Assembly (NCBI RefSeq): GCF_014650495.1
Contig: NZ_BMVB01000009.1
Span: 62,001-126,000 of the forward strand
Length of the DNA: 64,000 bases
DNA from: Streptomyces cinnamoneus
GTDB taxonomy: Bacteria; Actinomycetota; Actinomycetes; Streptomycetales; Streptomycetaceae
Reading direction: 5' to 3'
Shown one piece after another: positions 46,506 to 55,417 of this stretch (positions are counted from its first letter, which is position 1; each line of letters starts with the position of its first letter). The notes beneath the pieces were generated by a model that was given only the letters and a program-made list of their open reading frames with translations, had not been told where the DNA came from and did not search any database. The translations under genes were made by a program, and so were the position numbers.

Positions 46506-46521
46506 GGTTGTCTAGACCATT
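46506..46521 (-). promoter_or_regulatory. DasR-responsive element (dre) at ptsH
   Basis: On the minus strand AATGGTCTAGACAACC matches 13 of 16 bases of the dre consensus ACTGGTCTAGACCACT. In S. coelicolor DasR is known to bind upstream of ptsH. Confidence 0.75.
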
Positions 46522-46620
46522 GTCGCACGGGGCGCACGGTGCCCCGCGCGCCCCCGCCCGGGGCCGTCCGGCCCCGTGGCCAGGGGCCGGACGCCACCAC
46601 CGCTTGTCGGTGCCCGGCCT

Positions 46621-46626
46621 TACGCT
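46621..46626 (+). promoter_or_regulatory. Predicted -10 for a leaderless mRNA
   Basis: TACGCT stands six bases before ATG 46633, with no Shine-Dalgarno sequence between. Confidence 0.5.
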
Positions 46627-46632
46627 GGCCCC

Positions 46633-49410
46633 ATGCAGACGCCGCCCGAGCATGTGTACCCGGCTCACTGGGAAGCCGATGTCGTGCTGCGCGACGGGGG
46701 CACCGCGCGGATCCGCCCCATCACGCCCGACGACGCGGAGCGCCTGGTCAGCTTCTACGAGCAGGTCTCGGACGAGTCCAAGTACTACCGCTTCTTCGCT
46801 CCCTACCCCCGTCTCTCCGACCGGGACGTGCACCGCTTCACCCACCACGACTACGTCGACCGGGTGGGCCTCGCCGCGACCGTCGGAGGCGAGTTCATCG
46901 CCACCGTCCGCTACGACCGCATCGACGGCAACGGCATGCCGGCCTCCGGCATCGCCGACGAGGCGGAGGTCGCCTTCCTCGTGCAGGACGCCCACCAGGG
47001 CCGGGGCGTGGCGTCCGCCCTGCTGGAGCACATCGCGGCCGTCGCCCGCGAGCGCTCCATCCGGCGCTTCGCCGCCGAGGTGCTGCCCGCCAACACGAAG
47101 ATGATCAAGGTCTTCACCGACGCCGGATACACCCAGAAGCGCAGCTTCGAGGACGGCATCGTCCGCCTGGAGTTCGACCTCGAACCGACCGACGCCTCGC
47201 TCGCCGTCCAGCGCGCCCGTGAACGGCTCGCGGAGGCCCGCTCGGTCCAGCGGCTCCTCGCCCCCCGCTCGCTCGCCGTCGTCGGCACCGGCCGCGAGGC
47301 GGGCGGCCTCGGCCGCACGGTGCTGCGCAACGTCCTGGCCGGCGGCTTCACCGGACGCACCTACGCCGTCAACATCGCCTTCCCCGCGGAGCCTTCCGTC
47401 CTGGAGCCCGAGGGCGTCCCCGCCCACCGCTCCCTCCTCACCATCGAGGACCCCGTCGACCTCGCCGTCGTCGCCGTGCCCGCCGAGCACGTCCCCGCCG
47501 TCGTCGCCGACTGCGGCGAGCACGGCGTCCAGGGCCTGGTCGTCCTCTCCGCCGGCTACGCCGAGAGCGGGGCCGAGGGCCGCGAGCGCCAGCGCGAGCT
47601 CGTCCGGCAGGCCCGCACCTACGGCATGCGCGTCATCGGCCCCAACGCCCTCGGCCTGATCAACACCGCCGAGGGCGTCCGGCTCAACGCCTCCCTCTCG
47701 CCCGAGCTGCCGGCCGCCGGCCGCGTCGGCCTCTTCAGCCAGTCCGGCGCGATCGGCATCGCCCTGCTCAGCGGCCTGCACCGGCGCGCGGCCGGCCTGG
47801 TCGGCATCTCCACCTTCGTCTCCGCCGGCAACCGCGCCGACGTCTCCGGCAACGACTTCCTGCAGTACTGGCACGACGACCCCGACACCGACGTCGCCCT
47901 GATGTACCTGGAGTCCATCGGCAACCCGCGCAAGTTCGCGCGCCTGGCCAGGCGGACCGCGGCCCGCAAGCCGCTCGTCGTCGTCAAGGGCGCCCGCCAC
48001 GGCTCCGCGGCGCCCGCCGGGCACACCGTCCCCACCACCCGCATCCCCGACGCCACCGTCTCCGGCCTGCTGCGCCAGGCCGGCGTCATCCGCGTCGACA
48101 CCGTCACCGAGCTCGCCGACGCGGGCCTGCTCCTCGCCTCCCAGCCCCTGCCCGCCGGCCCCCGCGTCGCCATCCTCGGCAACTCCGAATCCCTCGCCCT
48201 GCTCACCTACGACGCCTGCCTCACCGACGGGCTGCGCCCCCTGATGCCGCGCGACCTGACCACCGCCGCCGCCCCGGCGGACTTCCGTACGGCCCTGACC
48301 GAGGCCCTCGCCGACCGGGCCTGCGACGCCGTCGTCGTCACCGCCATCCCCTGGGTCGGCGACACCTCGGCCGCCGACCTCGCCGAGGCCCTGCGCGACG
48401 CCGTCGCCACCGCCCCGGCCGGCAAGCCCGTGGCCGTCGTCCACCTGGAGATCCCCGGCCTCGCCGAGGCCCTCGCCGCCCCACCGGCCCGCCCGCCGGC
48501 GCCGGCGCCCGGCGACGGCCCGCCCGCCGTGCCGCCGGCGGTCCGCATACCCGCCTACCCCGCCGCCGAGCGCGCCGTCCGGGCGCTCGCCGAGGCCGTG
48601 CGCTACGCCCAGTGGCGCAAGCAGGCGGCGGACCCCGGGCGCGTGCCCGAGTACGACGACATCGACGAGGCCGGCGCCGCCGCCGACATCGACGTCCTCC
48701 TCACGGCCCACCGCGCGACCCGCGCCGTGACGCTCTCCGCCGCCGACACCCAGCGGCTGCTCGCCCGCTACGGCATCGCCGTCCTGCCCGCCCTCCCCGC
48801 ACCCGACCCGGACAGCGCCGTCCGCGCCGCGGAGCGCCTGGGCTACCCCGTCGCCCTCAAGCCCACCGCCCCGCACCTGCGCCACCGCGCCGACCTCGGC
48901 GGCGTCCGGCTCGACCTCGGCGGCGAGGCCGAACTGCGCCGCTCCTACACCGAATTGACCGAGCTCCTCGGCAGCCCGGAGGAGATCCGCCTCGTCGTGC
49001 AGTCCATGGCCCCGCGCGGCGTCGACACCGTCGTCCGGGCCACCATCGACCCCGCCGCCGGAGCCGTCCTCTCCTTCGGGCTGGCCGGCGCCCCCTCCCT
49101 GCTGCTCGGCGACACGGCCCACCGCCTCGTGCCCGCCACCGACCGGGACGCCGCCGAGCTGATCCGCTCCGTCCGCACCGCGCCCCTGCTCTTCGGCTGG
49201 CGCGGCTCCACCCCCGTCGACACCCCGGCGCTGGAGGAGCTGCTGCTGCGCGTGTCCCGCCTGGTCGACGACCACCCCGAGGTCGTGGGCGCCGACCTGG
49301 AGCCGGTGATCGTCGCCCAGCACGGCGTGCACGTCCTCGGCGCCTCCCTGCGCATCGCCCCGCCACCGGCCCGCACCGACCTCGGCCCGCGCAGTCTGCC
49401 GCCGTACTGA
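46633..49410 (+). CDS. GNAT acetyltransferase fused to an acyl-CoA synthetase-like (NDP-forming) domain
   Basis: A 925-residue protein lysine acetyltransferase of the Pat type. Residues about 20-180 are a GNAT domain with the acetyl-CoA loop VQDAHQGRGVASALLEHI. From about 210 to 680 there is a CoA-binding and ligase-CoA region (GRVGLFSQSGAIGIALL near 366), and from about 710 an ATP-grasp lobe (LARYGIAVLPALP, GYPVALKPTAPHLRHRADLGG). Here the GNAT domain is N-terminal, as in the Streptomyces lividans PatA, whereas it is C-terminal in enterobacterial Pat. Such enzymes acetylate and switch off AMP-forming acyl-CoA synthetases. TACGCT six bases before ATG 46633 predicts a leaderless mRNA. The synthetase part is probably regulatory rather than catalytic. 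Confidence 0.93.
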   Translation: MQTPPEHVYPAHWEADVVLRDGGTARIRPITPDDAERLVSFYEQVSDESKYYRFFAPYPRLSDRDVHRFTHHDYVDRVGLAATVGGEFIATVRYDRIDGNGMPASGIADEAEVAFLVQDAHQGRGVASALLEHIAAVARERSIRRFAAEVLPANTKMIKVFTDAGYTQKRSFEDGIVRLEFDLEPTDASLAVQRARERLAEARSVQRLLAPRSLAVVGTGREAGGLGRTVLRNVLAGGFTGRTYAVNIAFPAEPSVLEPEGVPAHRSLLTIEDPVDLAVVAVPAEHVPAVVADCGEHGVQGLVVLSAGYAESGAEGRERQRELVRQARTYGMRVIGPNALGLINTAEGVRLNASLSPELPAAGRVGLFSQSGAIGIALLSGLHRRAAGLVGISTFVSAGNRADVSGNDFLQYWHDDPDTDVALMYLESIGNPRKFARLARRTAARKPLVVVKGARHGSAAPAGHTVPTTRIPDATVSGLLRQAGVIRVDTVTELADAGLLLASQPLPAGPRVAILGNSESLALLTYDACLTDGLRPLMPRDLTTAAAPADFRTALTEALADRACDAVVVTAIPWVGDTSAADLAEALRDAVATAPAGKPVAVVHLEIPGLAEALAAPPARPPAPAPGDGPPAVPPAVRIPAYPAAERAVRALAEAVRYAQWRKQAADPGRVPEYDDIDEAGAAADIDVLLTAHRATRAVTLSAADTQRLLARYGIAVLPALPAPDPDSAVRAAERLGYPVALKPTAPHLRHRADLGGVRLDLGGEAELRRSYTELTELLGSPEEIRLVVQSMAPRGVDTVVRATIDPAAGAVLSFGLAGAPSLLLGDTAHRLVPATDRDAAELIRSVRTAPLLFGWRGSTPVDTPALEELLLRVSRLVDDHPEVVGADLEPVIVAQHGVHVLGASLRIAPPPARTDLGPRSLPPY

Positions 49411-49454
49411 GCGCCCTGCCCGGGATCGGCGGCAGAGAGGCCCCGTACGCCCCG

Positions 49455-49460
49455 TAGGAT
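49455..49460 (+). promoter_or_regulatory. Predicted -10 for a leaderless mRNA
   Basis: TAGGAT stands six bases before ATG 49467, with no Shine-Dalgarno sequence. Confidence 0.5.
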
Positions 49461-49466
49461 GGGCAT

Positions 49467-50054
49467 ATGGCGAAGACCGGTACGACGACCCAGGGGCTGC
49501 GCGCGGCCATCGAGCGCAGCGGCTACTACCCGGCTCTCGTGGCCGAGGCGGTGGAGGCCGCCGTGGGCGGGGAGCCGGTCGTGTCGTACCTGGTCCACCA
49601 GGAGACGACCTTCGATTCCAACGAGGTCCGCCGGCACGTCACGGTCCTCGTCCTGACCGGCACCCGATTCATCGTCAGCCACACCGACGAGCAGGCCGCC
49701 GACAACACCTCCCCGTCGCCGTACGCCACCACGTCCACCGAGTCGGTCAAGCTCGACCGCATCTCCTCGGTCGTGCTCAGCCGCGTCGTCGCCAACCCGG
49801 AGGCGTACACCCCGGGCACCCTGCCCCGCGAGGTCGTCCTGACCATCGGCTGGGGCGCCGTCTCCCGCATCGACCTGGAGCCCGCCGCCTGCGGCGACCC
49901 CAACTGCGACGCCGATCACGGCTACACCGGCTCCTCCACCGCCGACGACCTGAGCCTGCGGGTCAGCGAGGCGGGTGACGGCCCGGACACCGTCCGCCAG
50001 GCCCTCGCCTTCGCCCAGGCGCTCTCCGAGGCCACCGCGGCGACCGCCCGCTGA
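49467..50054 (+). CDS. DUF5998 family protein
   Basis: A 195-residue actinobacterial protein of unknown function that I match to DUF5998 from memory. It is beta-rich with FDSNEVRRHVTVLVLTGTRFIVSHTDE, a Tyr/Ser-rich PSPYATTSTESV segment, and a possible metal knuckle CGDPNCDADHGYTG near 140. It looks cytoplasmic, with no signal or membrane segment. Its stop overlaps the ATG of the phosphodiesterase gene (TGATG), so the two are co-translated and may work together. A TAGGAT hexamer six bases upstream suggests a leaderless mRNA for this small operon. Confidence 0.85.
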   Translation: MAKTGTTTQGLRAAIERSGYYPALVAEAVEAAVGGEPVVSYLVHQETTFDSNEVRRHVTVLVLTGTRFIVSHTDEQAADNTSPSPYATTSTESVKLDRISSVVLSRVVANPEAYTPGTLPREVVLTIGWGAVSRIDLEPAACGDPNCDADHGYTGSSTADDLSLRVSEAGDGPDTVRQALAFAQALSEATAATAR

Positions 50055-51262
50055 TGTCACGTCCCGCCTTCGCCGGCTCCGCCTGGCACGAGCCGGCCCC
50101 GCTCGACCCCCGCACCGCCCCGCTGCCCCGCTACGGCACCGGCTCGCTCGCCGACCTGCTGCCGACGGTCGCCGCGGGCATGGGCGTGCCCGGCCTCGGC
50201 ACGGGCATGGAGCTGGCCCCCGCCGACCGGGTCTGCGTCTTCCTCATCGACGGCCTGGGCTGGGAGCTGCTGCGCGCCCACCCCGACGAGGCGCCGTTCC
50301 TGCACTCGCTGCTGCCGAGCTCGATGAACGGCACCGGCGCGCCCATGACGGCCGGCTTCCCGTCGACCACCGCCACGTCCCTGGCCTCGGTCGGCACGGG
50401 CCTGCCGCCCGGCGCCCACGGCCTGCCCGGCTACACCGTCGCCGACCCGGCCACCGGCCGGCTGATGAACCAGCTGCGCTGGCGCCCGTGGACCGACCCG
50501 CACGCCTGGCAGCCGTACCCCACCGTCTTCCAGCTCGCCGACGCCGCCGGCGTCGCCACCTGCCAGGTGTCGTCCCCCGACTTCCAGCACACCCCGCTGA
50601 CGAAGGTCGCGCTGAGCGGCGGCACCTTCCACGGCCGCCTCTCCGGCGAGGAGCGGATGGACCTGGCCGCCGACCGGCTGGGCGCGGCGGACCGCTCGCT
50701 CGTCTACACCTACTACAGCGAGGTGGACGGCAAGGGCCACCGCTTCGGCGTCGACTCCGACGAGTGGCGCGGCCAGCTGATGTACGTGGACCTGCTCGCC
50801 CAGCGCCTGGCCGAGCAGCTGCCCCCGCGCTCCGTGCTGTACGTCACCGCCGACCACGGCATGATCGACATCCCGTTCGACCCGGAGTCCCGCATCGACT
50901 TCGACGAGGACTGGGAGCTGCGCGCCGGCGTGGCGCTCCTGGGCGGCGAGGCCCGGGCCCGGCACGTCTACGCGGTGCCCGGCGCGGCCGCCGACGTGCT
51001 GGCCGTGTGGCGCGAGGTGCTCGGCGAGCAGATGTGGGTCGCCGGACGGGACGAGGCGATCGAGGCGGGCTGGTTCGGGCCGCCCGGCCAGGGCGTCGAC
51101 GACCGGGTGCACGCACGGATCGGGGACGTCGTCGCCGCCGCGCGCGACGACATCGCGATCGTGGCGACCGAGACCGAGCCGAACGAATCGACGATGGTCG
51201 GCCTGCACGGTTCCATGACGCCCGTCGAGCAGCTCGTGCCGCTCCTCGAAGTGCGCTCCTGA
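50054..51262 (+). CDS. Alkaline-phosphatase-superfamily phosphodiesterase / nucleotide pyrophosphatase
   Basis: A 402-residue enzyme of the type I phosphodiesterase/nucleotide pyrophosphatase family. The metal-binding Asp of FLIDGLGWELL is near residue 63; the nucleophile is the Thr in GFPSTTATSLASVGTG near 101; TADHGMIDIP near 264 supplies further metal ligands. There is no signal peptide, so the substrate is probably intracellular. It is translationally coupled to the DUF5998 gene upstream. The substrate (nucleotide sugar, ADP-ribose or phospholipid head group) cannot be read from the sequence. Only the thymidine kinase downstream hints at nucleotide metabolism. Confidence 0.9.
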   Translation: MSRPAFAGSAWHEPAPLDPRTAPLPRYGTGSLADLLPTVAAGMGVPGLGTGMELAPADRVCVFLIDGLGWELLRAHPDEAPFLHSLLPSSMNGTGAPMTAGFPSTTATSLASVGTGLPPGAHGLPGYTVADPATGRLMNQLRWRPWTDPHAWQPYPTVFQLADAAGVATCQVSSPDFQHTPLTKVALSGGTFHGRLSGEERMDLAADRLGAADRSLVYTYYSEVDGKGHRFGVDSDEWRGQLMYVDLLAQRLAEQLPPRSVLYVTADHGMIDIPFDPESRIDFDEDWELRAGVALLGGEARARHVYAVPGAAADVLAVWREVLGEQMWVAGRDEAIEAGWFGPPGQGVDDRVHARIGDVVAAARDDIAIVATETEPNESTMVGLHGSMTPVEQLVPLLEVRS

Positions 51263-51299
51263 CGGGCGCGCCGCCCGCCCCACGCATCCCACCCTCCCC

Positions 51300-51325
51300 G
51301 CCGACAAAACGAGCCGACAAAACGA
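51300..51325 (+). repeat. 13-bp tandem direct repeat before tk
   Basis: GCCGACAAAACGA occurs twice in direct succession (51300-51312 and 51313-51325), ending 17 bases before the tk start codon. The A-rich units would lie in the 5' leader or promoter. Confidence 0.85.
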
Positions 51326-51342
51326 AAGGCATTGGCTTTCCC

Positions 51343-52002
51343 ATGCCCGAGCTGGTGTTCTTCTCCGGAACCATGGACTGTGGAAAGAGCACCCTCGCTC
51401 TGCAGATCGAGCACAACCGTTCCACCCGTGGCCTGCAAGGCATGATCTTCACCCGCAACGACCGCGCGGGCGAGGGCAAGCTGTCCTCCCGGCTGGGCCT
51501 GGTCACCGACTCCGTCGAGGCGGGGGAGGGCTTCGACTTCTACGCGCACCTCGTCGGGCACCTCTCGGCGGGCGGCCGTGCCGACTACGTCATCGCGGAC
51601 GAGGCGCAGTTCCTCACCCCGGACCAGATCGACCAGCTGGCCAGGATCGTCGACGACCTCGACCTGGACGTCTTCGCCTTCGGCATCACCACCGACTTCC
51701 GCACCAAGCTCTTCCCCGGCTCCCAGCGCCTGGTCGAGCTCGCGGACCGCATCGAGGTCCTGCAGGTCGAAGCGCTGTGCTGGTGCGGGGCCCGGGCCAC
51801 GCACAACGCCCGTACGATCGGCGGCCACATGGTCGTCGAGGGCGAGCAGATTGTCGTCGGTGACGTCAACCAGCCCGAGACCGTGGTCGGTTACGAGGTG
51901 CTGTGCCGCCGGCACCACCGCCGCCGGCTGACGGCCGCCGCCGCGCACGCCGCCGCCCTGTCGCCCGACGTGCTGCCGGTGGACCCCGTCGCCTCCGAGT
52001 GA
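51343..52002 (+). CDS. tk: Thymidine kinase (type II)
   Basis: A 219-residue enzyme that phosphorylates thymidine for the salvage pathway. The P-loop is GTMDCGKST (9-17); the catalytic Walker B region is VIADEAQFLTPDQ (near 85-97); the lasso domain binds zinc through CWCG near 146 and CRRHHRRR near 188. The 25-residue extension at the C-terminus is Ala-rich. The ATG at 51343 is preceded at some distance by AAAGG in the tandem-repeat leader. It follows the phosphodiesterase gene by 80 bp. Confidence 0.96.
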   Translation: MPELVFFSGTMDCGKSTLALQIEHNRSTRGLQGMIFTRNDRAGEGKLSSRLGLVTDSVEAGEGFDFYAHLVGHLSAGGRADYVIADEAQFLTPDQIDQLARIVDDLDLDVFAFGITTDFRTKLFPGSQRLVELADRIEVLQVEALCWCGARATHNARTIGGHMVVEGEQIVVGDVNQPETVVGYEVLCRRHHRRRLTAAAAHAAALSPDVLPVDPVASE

Positions 52003-52027
52003 CCCGCGGCGAGCAGGCGCGCTCCGG

Positions 52028-52825
52028 CTAGCGGGCCGTCCGCAGCAGGGTGAACGCCGAGCCCTCCGGGTCCGTCACCGTCGCCACCCGGCCGGCCGGC
52101 GTCTCCTGCGGAGCGCTCACCACCCGGCCGCCCAGCTCCGTGACCCGCCCGGCGGCCGCGTCCACGTCCGCCGCCTCGAAGTACGGCATCCAGTGCGGCT
52201 GGCGCAGCGCGGGGCCGGCGCTGCGGATCGAGGCCACCGGCCGCCCGTCCACGTGCAGCGTGACCGTCTCGCCGTCCATGTCGCCGGCCGCCTTGGCCTC
52301 GTAGCCGAAGAGCGCGCGGTAGAACTTCAGTACCACCGACGCGTCATGGGTCACCAGTTCGTGCCAGACCGGGGTGCCCGGCGTGCGCTCGGGCCGGGAG
52401 CCGAGCAGCCGCTGCCCCTGCCAGACGCCGAAGGAGGCCCCTGCCGGGTCGGCCGCCAGCACCAGCCGCCCCGCCCGCTCCGCCGCCAACGGGCCCACGC
52501 CGACTGTGCCGCCGGCGCAGTGGATCCACTCCGCGCACACGTCCGCGTCGTCGCTCGCCAGATAGGTGGTCCAGGAGCCCGCGAGTTGACGGTCGTGCGG
52601 CAGTTCGCCGATTCCGGCGACGTTGCGGCCGTCGAGCGTCGCCCGGACGTACGGTCCCAGGTGGCGCGGGCCCGGGTCGTAGTACGACCAGCCGAACAGC
52701 GCGCCGTAGAACTCCTTGGTCGCTTCCAGGTCGTGCACCAGGAGACCGGTCCAGCACGGCGTGCCGGATGCCTGCCGCGGGCCCTCCTCCTCGCCGGTCC
52801 CGGAGGATCCCCATACCTCGGTCAT
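52028..52825 (-). CDS. VOC (glyoxalase/bleomycin-resistance superfamily) protein, two domains
   Basis: A 265-residue protein with two tandem VOC domains (about 18-135 and 150-262). Each has an opening strand with a possible metal ligand: PCWTGLLVHDLEATKEFYGALFGW in domain 1 and VWHELVTHDASVVLKFYRALFG in domain 2, ending in DPAGASFGVWQ and DPEGSAFTLL. Both keep the DPxGxxF motif, so the fold is intact. VOC proteins include dioxygenases, isomerases and antibiotic-sequestering proteins; none can be chosen here. It is divergent from the sulfurtransferase across 265 bp with no further gene. Confidence 0.9.
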   Translation of the reverse strand: MTEVWGSSGTGEEEGPRQASGTPCWTGLLVHDLEATKEFYGALFGWSYYDPGPRHLGPYVRATLDGRNVAGIGELPHDRQLAGSWTTYLASDDADVCAEWIHCAGGTVGVGPLAAERAGRLVLAADPAGASFGVWQGQRLLGSRPERTPGTPVWHELVTHDASVVLKFYRALFGYEAKAAGDMDGETVTLHVDGRPVASIRSAGPALRQPHWMPYFEAADVDAAAGRVTELGGRVVSAPQETPAGRVATVTDPEGSAFTLLRTAR

Positions 52826-53090
52826 CGTCAGTCGTCTCCTCGGACCCTCGTGGTGGCCGCGCGTCCCGCTCCGGCGCGCGCGGGGTGGTACAGGGCGGTG
52901 CCCGACCAGATGTTTGCACCACCGGTCGTGGGACGCCTCCGGCCGCGCCGGACTTCACCGGTTCCCGCGGGAGAATGCCCGCATTCGCGTTCCGCTTCAC
53001 CGCCCGCGAGTCGGCGTCCAGTATCGATCAGCATCGTGGCGTCTGGCCAGGGGGCCGTTCGGCGCAATGCCGGTACGCCAGGATGGGGGT

Positions 53091-53927
53091 ATGACTGCCA
53101 TCATCACCGCGACGCAATGGGAGAGCGAGGCGGCGGGCGAGCAGCCGCCGACGCTCCTGGACATCCGCTACCGGCCCGGCGGGCCGCCCGGCCGGCCGGA
53201 GTACGCGGCGGGCCACCTCCCCGGAGCCGTCTACGTCGACATGGATGCGGAGCTGGCCTCCGCGCCGGGGAAGAGGGGGCGTCACCCGCTGCCGGACGTC
53301 GGGGAGTTCGGGGCGGCGATGCGGCGGGCCGGCGTCCGTGCGGACCACCCGGTCGTCGTGTACGACGGAGGTCTGGGCTGGGCGGCCGCCCGGGCGTGGT
53401 GGCTGCTGCGCTGGGCCGGGCACCCGTCCGTACGCGTGCTCGACGGCGGCTTCGCCGCCTGGACGGCGGCCGGGGGCCGGCCGGTGACGGAGGTGCCGTC
53501 GGTGACGGAGGGCGACTTCGTCCCGCGGCCGGGGGCGCTGCCGGTCCTCGACGCGGACGGCGCGGCGGCGCTGGCGCGCCGGGGGCTGCTGCTCGACGCC
53601 CGGGCGGGGGAGCGCTACCGCGGTGAGGTGGAGCCGCTCGACCCGGTCGCCGGGCACATCCCCGGAGCCGTCTCGGCGCCCACGACCGAGAACGTGGACG
53701 AGGACGGCCGGCTGCGGCCCGCGCAGGAGCTCGCGGCGCGGTTCGCCGCGCTGGGGGCGGCGGACGGGACCGAGGTGGGCGTCTACTGCGGGTCCGGCGT
53801 CTCCGCGGCGCAGCAGGTGCTCGCGCTGGAGACGGCGGGCATCTCCGCGGCCCTGTACGTCGGTTCGTGGAGCGAATGGACGTCCGACCCGGCCCGGCCG
53901 GTGGCCACGGGACCGCTGCCGGGCTGA
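53091..53927 (+). CDS. Thiosulfate/3-mercaptopyruvate sulfurtransferase (rhodanese)
   Basis: A 278-residue protein with two rhodanese domains. The catalytic cysteine is in the C-terminal domain (VYCGSGVSAAQQ, near 229), with a CGSGVSA loop that suits mercaptopyruvate more than thiosulfate. The N-terminal domain (LLDIRYRPGG, AGHLPGAVYVDMD) has lost the cysteine and is structural. A second domain signature is AGHIPGAVSAPTTENVDEDG. CAGGAT six bases before ATG 53091 suggests a leaderless mRNA. It is convergent with sepH, with a terminator between. Confidence 0.93.
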   Translation: MTAIITATQWESEAAGEQPPTLLDIRYRPGGPPGRPEYAAGHLPGAVYVDMDAELASAPGKRGRHPLPDVGEFGAAMRRAGVRADHPVVVYDGGLGWAAARAWWLLRWAGHPSVRVLDGGFAAWTAAGGRPVTEVPSVTEGDFVPRPGALPVLDADGAAALARRGLLLDARAGERYRGEVEPLDPVAGHIPGAVSAPTTENVDEDGRLRPAQELAARFAALGAADGTEVGVYCGSGVSAAQQVLALETAGISAALYVGSWSEWTSDPARPVATGPLPG

Positions 53928-53934
53928 CGCTGCC

Positions 53935-53957
53935 GCGCCCCGGGGCGACCGGGGCGC
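53935..53957. terminator. Bidirectional terminator between sulfurtransferase and sepH
   Basis: A perfect 9-bp stem GCGCCCCGG with CCGGGGCGC around a GGCGA loop between convergent genes. Confidence 0.75.
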
Positions 53958-53963
53958 ACGCGG

Positions 53964-55025
53964 CTAGTCCTGCTTCTTGCGCCGGGTGCCGAAGACGATC
54001 TCGTCCCAGCTCGGGACCGCCGCGCGGCGGCCCGGGCGGACGCCGTCGGCCTCGGCCTGGCGGTCCGTGGTGCCGATGAGGCGATCGCGGTGGCCGGCGA
54101 CGGAGCGCGGCATGAGCACGTCGGCGTACGCGGACCCCGCGCTGGCGGCCGGCGCGGGCGGCTCCACCGAATCCGCTTCCTCCTCCGGCGTGTCGGAGGC
54201 CGGGGCGGGGGCCGGGGCCGTGCCGGCCGTCTCCGGGACGACCATGTCGCCCCGGAAGCTGGGCACCGCTTCGAGCAGGCTCGTCAGGGAGTCCCGCTCC
54301 TTGGCGGGTTCCTCGGCCGGGGCGTCGTCGGAGGACGCCTCCGGATCCGTCGAGGGGGCCTGCGGCTGCCGGTCCAGGGAGCGGTCCAGCGGCCGGTCGC
54401 GGGGCAGACGGGCGATGCGCGGCACGAACGGGAAGCTCGGCTCCGGCGTGTCGTCGGTCTCGCCGATCAGCGCGCGGGCCTCGTCGTCCAGCGCCTGAAC
54501 GATCCGGCGCGGCGGGTCGTAGGTCCAGCTCGCCGCGCGCGGATCTCCGGCGGCGCGGTAGACGAGCAGGACCTCCCACGTGCCGTCGTCGCGGCGCCAG
54601 GAGTCCCACTGGGCGGTGTCCTTGTCGGCGCCGCGCAGCACCAGCCGCTCCGCCACGGCCTCGCCGAGCGGCGGTCCGCCGGCGTTCTCACCCGGACGCC
54701 GCACGGGCGTCTTGCGGGCGCGCTCCGCCATGAAGGCGCGCTCGGCGAGCACGGGGCCCTCGAAGCGCCGGACCCGCTCCACGGGGATGCCCGCGAGCTG
54801 CGCGACTTCCTCCGCGGACGCACCGGCCCGGATGCGGGCCTGGATGTCGCGGGGGCGGAGGTGGCTCTCCACTTCGATCTCGATCTGGCCGAGACGCGCA
54901 CGGTCGTTGCGCACGGCGGCACGCAGCCGCTCGTCGATGGGAAGCGTGTACTCCGTGCTGTCCGCAGCCTTGAGCACCAGCCGTGTGCCGTCGTTGGAGA
55001 CTGCCACGACACGCAGTTCGGGCAT
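53964..55025 (-). CDS. sepH: Cell-division regulator SepH (DUF3071)
   Basis: A 353-residue actinobacterial protein that binds FtsZ and helps form sporulation septa (known from Streptomyces). The N-terminal DUF3071 domain (MPELRVVAVSNDGTRLVLKA) contains a helix-turn-helix-like segment (RDIQARIRAGASAEEVAQLAGIPVERVRRFEG, about 70-105), required for FtsZ binding in the published protein. A disordered Pro/Glu/Asp-rich middle leads to a short conserved C-terminal motif (PSWDEIVFGTRRKKQD). ATG 55025 has GGGAGG upstream; the open frame to 55274 has no support. It is divergent from a membrane-protein gene. Confidence 0.95.
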   Translation of the reverse strand: MPELRVVAVSNDGTRLVLKAADSTEYTLPIDERLRAAVRNDRARLGQIEIEVESHLRPRDIQARIRAGASAEEVAQLAGIPVERVRRFEGPVLAERAFMAERARKTPVRRPGENAGGPPLGEAVAERLVLRGADKDTAQWDSWRRDDGTWEVLLVYRAAGDPRAASWTYDPPRRIVQALDDEARALIGETDDTPEPSFPFVPRIARLPRDRPLDRSLDRQPQAPSTDPEASSDDAPAEEPAKERDSLTSLLEAVPSFRGDMVVPETAGTAPAPAPASDTPEEEADSVEPPAPAASAGSAYADVLMPRSVAGHRDRLIGTTDRQAEADGVRPGRRAAVPSWDEIVFGTRRKKQD

Positions 55026-55417
55026 GGGGACCTCCCGGGTGGTGCCTGCCGACGTCACCTGCGTCGCTGCTTCCGCTAGTCGAGTGTGGCCTGCCCGGGT
55101 AGCAGCCTGCCACAACATTGCCGAGTTGACGGGGCGAGAGCCGCCCGGGCCCCTCCCGTCGGTTCCGGTGGGTTCCGGGCAGCCGGACGGGATATTGGGG
55201 CCAGGGCTCGTCACAGTACTCCATTCGGGCCACTGGGGGTGGATCGGCGCGCCAGCGAAGTTCACCTGCGACAAGGGAGTTGAAATGCGCCCCTTGTGGC
55301 GGGGCGCCTACCCATGGGTGGCGAGGTTCACACAATCGCCCGATGCGGAACTGTTCGTTAGGCTCGAATGTCTCTTCTGTCTACAACAGGGACTGAAGGT
55401 ACCAACAGGGGTTGGAG
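55026..55417. other. Divergent control region between sepH and the membrane protein gene
   Basis: 392 bp with no supported gene. It contains a GCGCCCC/GGGGCGC hairpin (55287-55307) and an ECF-like promoter motif (55347-55372). A frame starting at ATG 55285 with AAGGGAG upstream runs into the next gene out of frame; I do not accept it as a gene. Confidence 0.5.
55347..55372 (+). promoter_or_regulatory. Possible ECF-sigma-type promoter
   Basis: GGAAC (55347-55351), an 18-base spacer and GTC (55370-55372) resemble promoters of cell-envelope ECF sigma factors, 45 bp before ATG 55418. A TAGGCT within the spacer is an alternative housekeeping -10. Confidence 0.35.
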
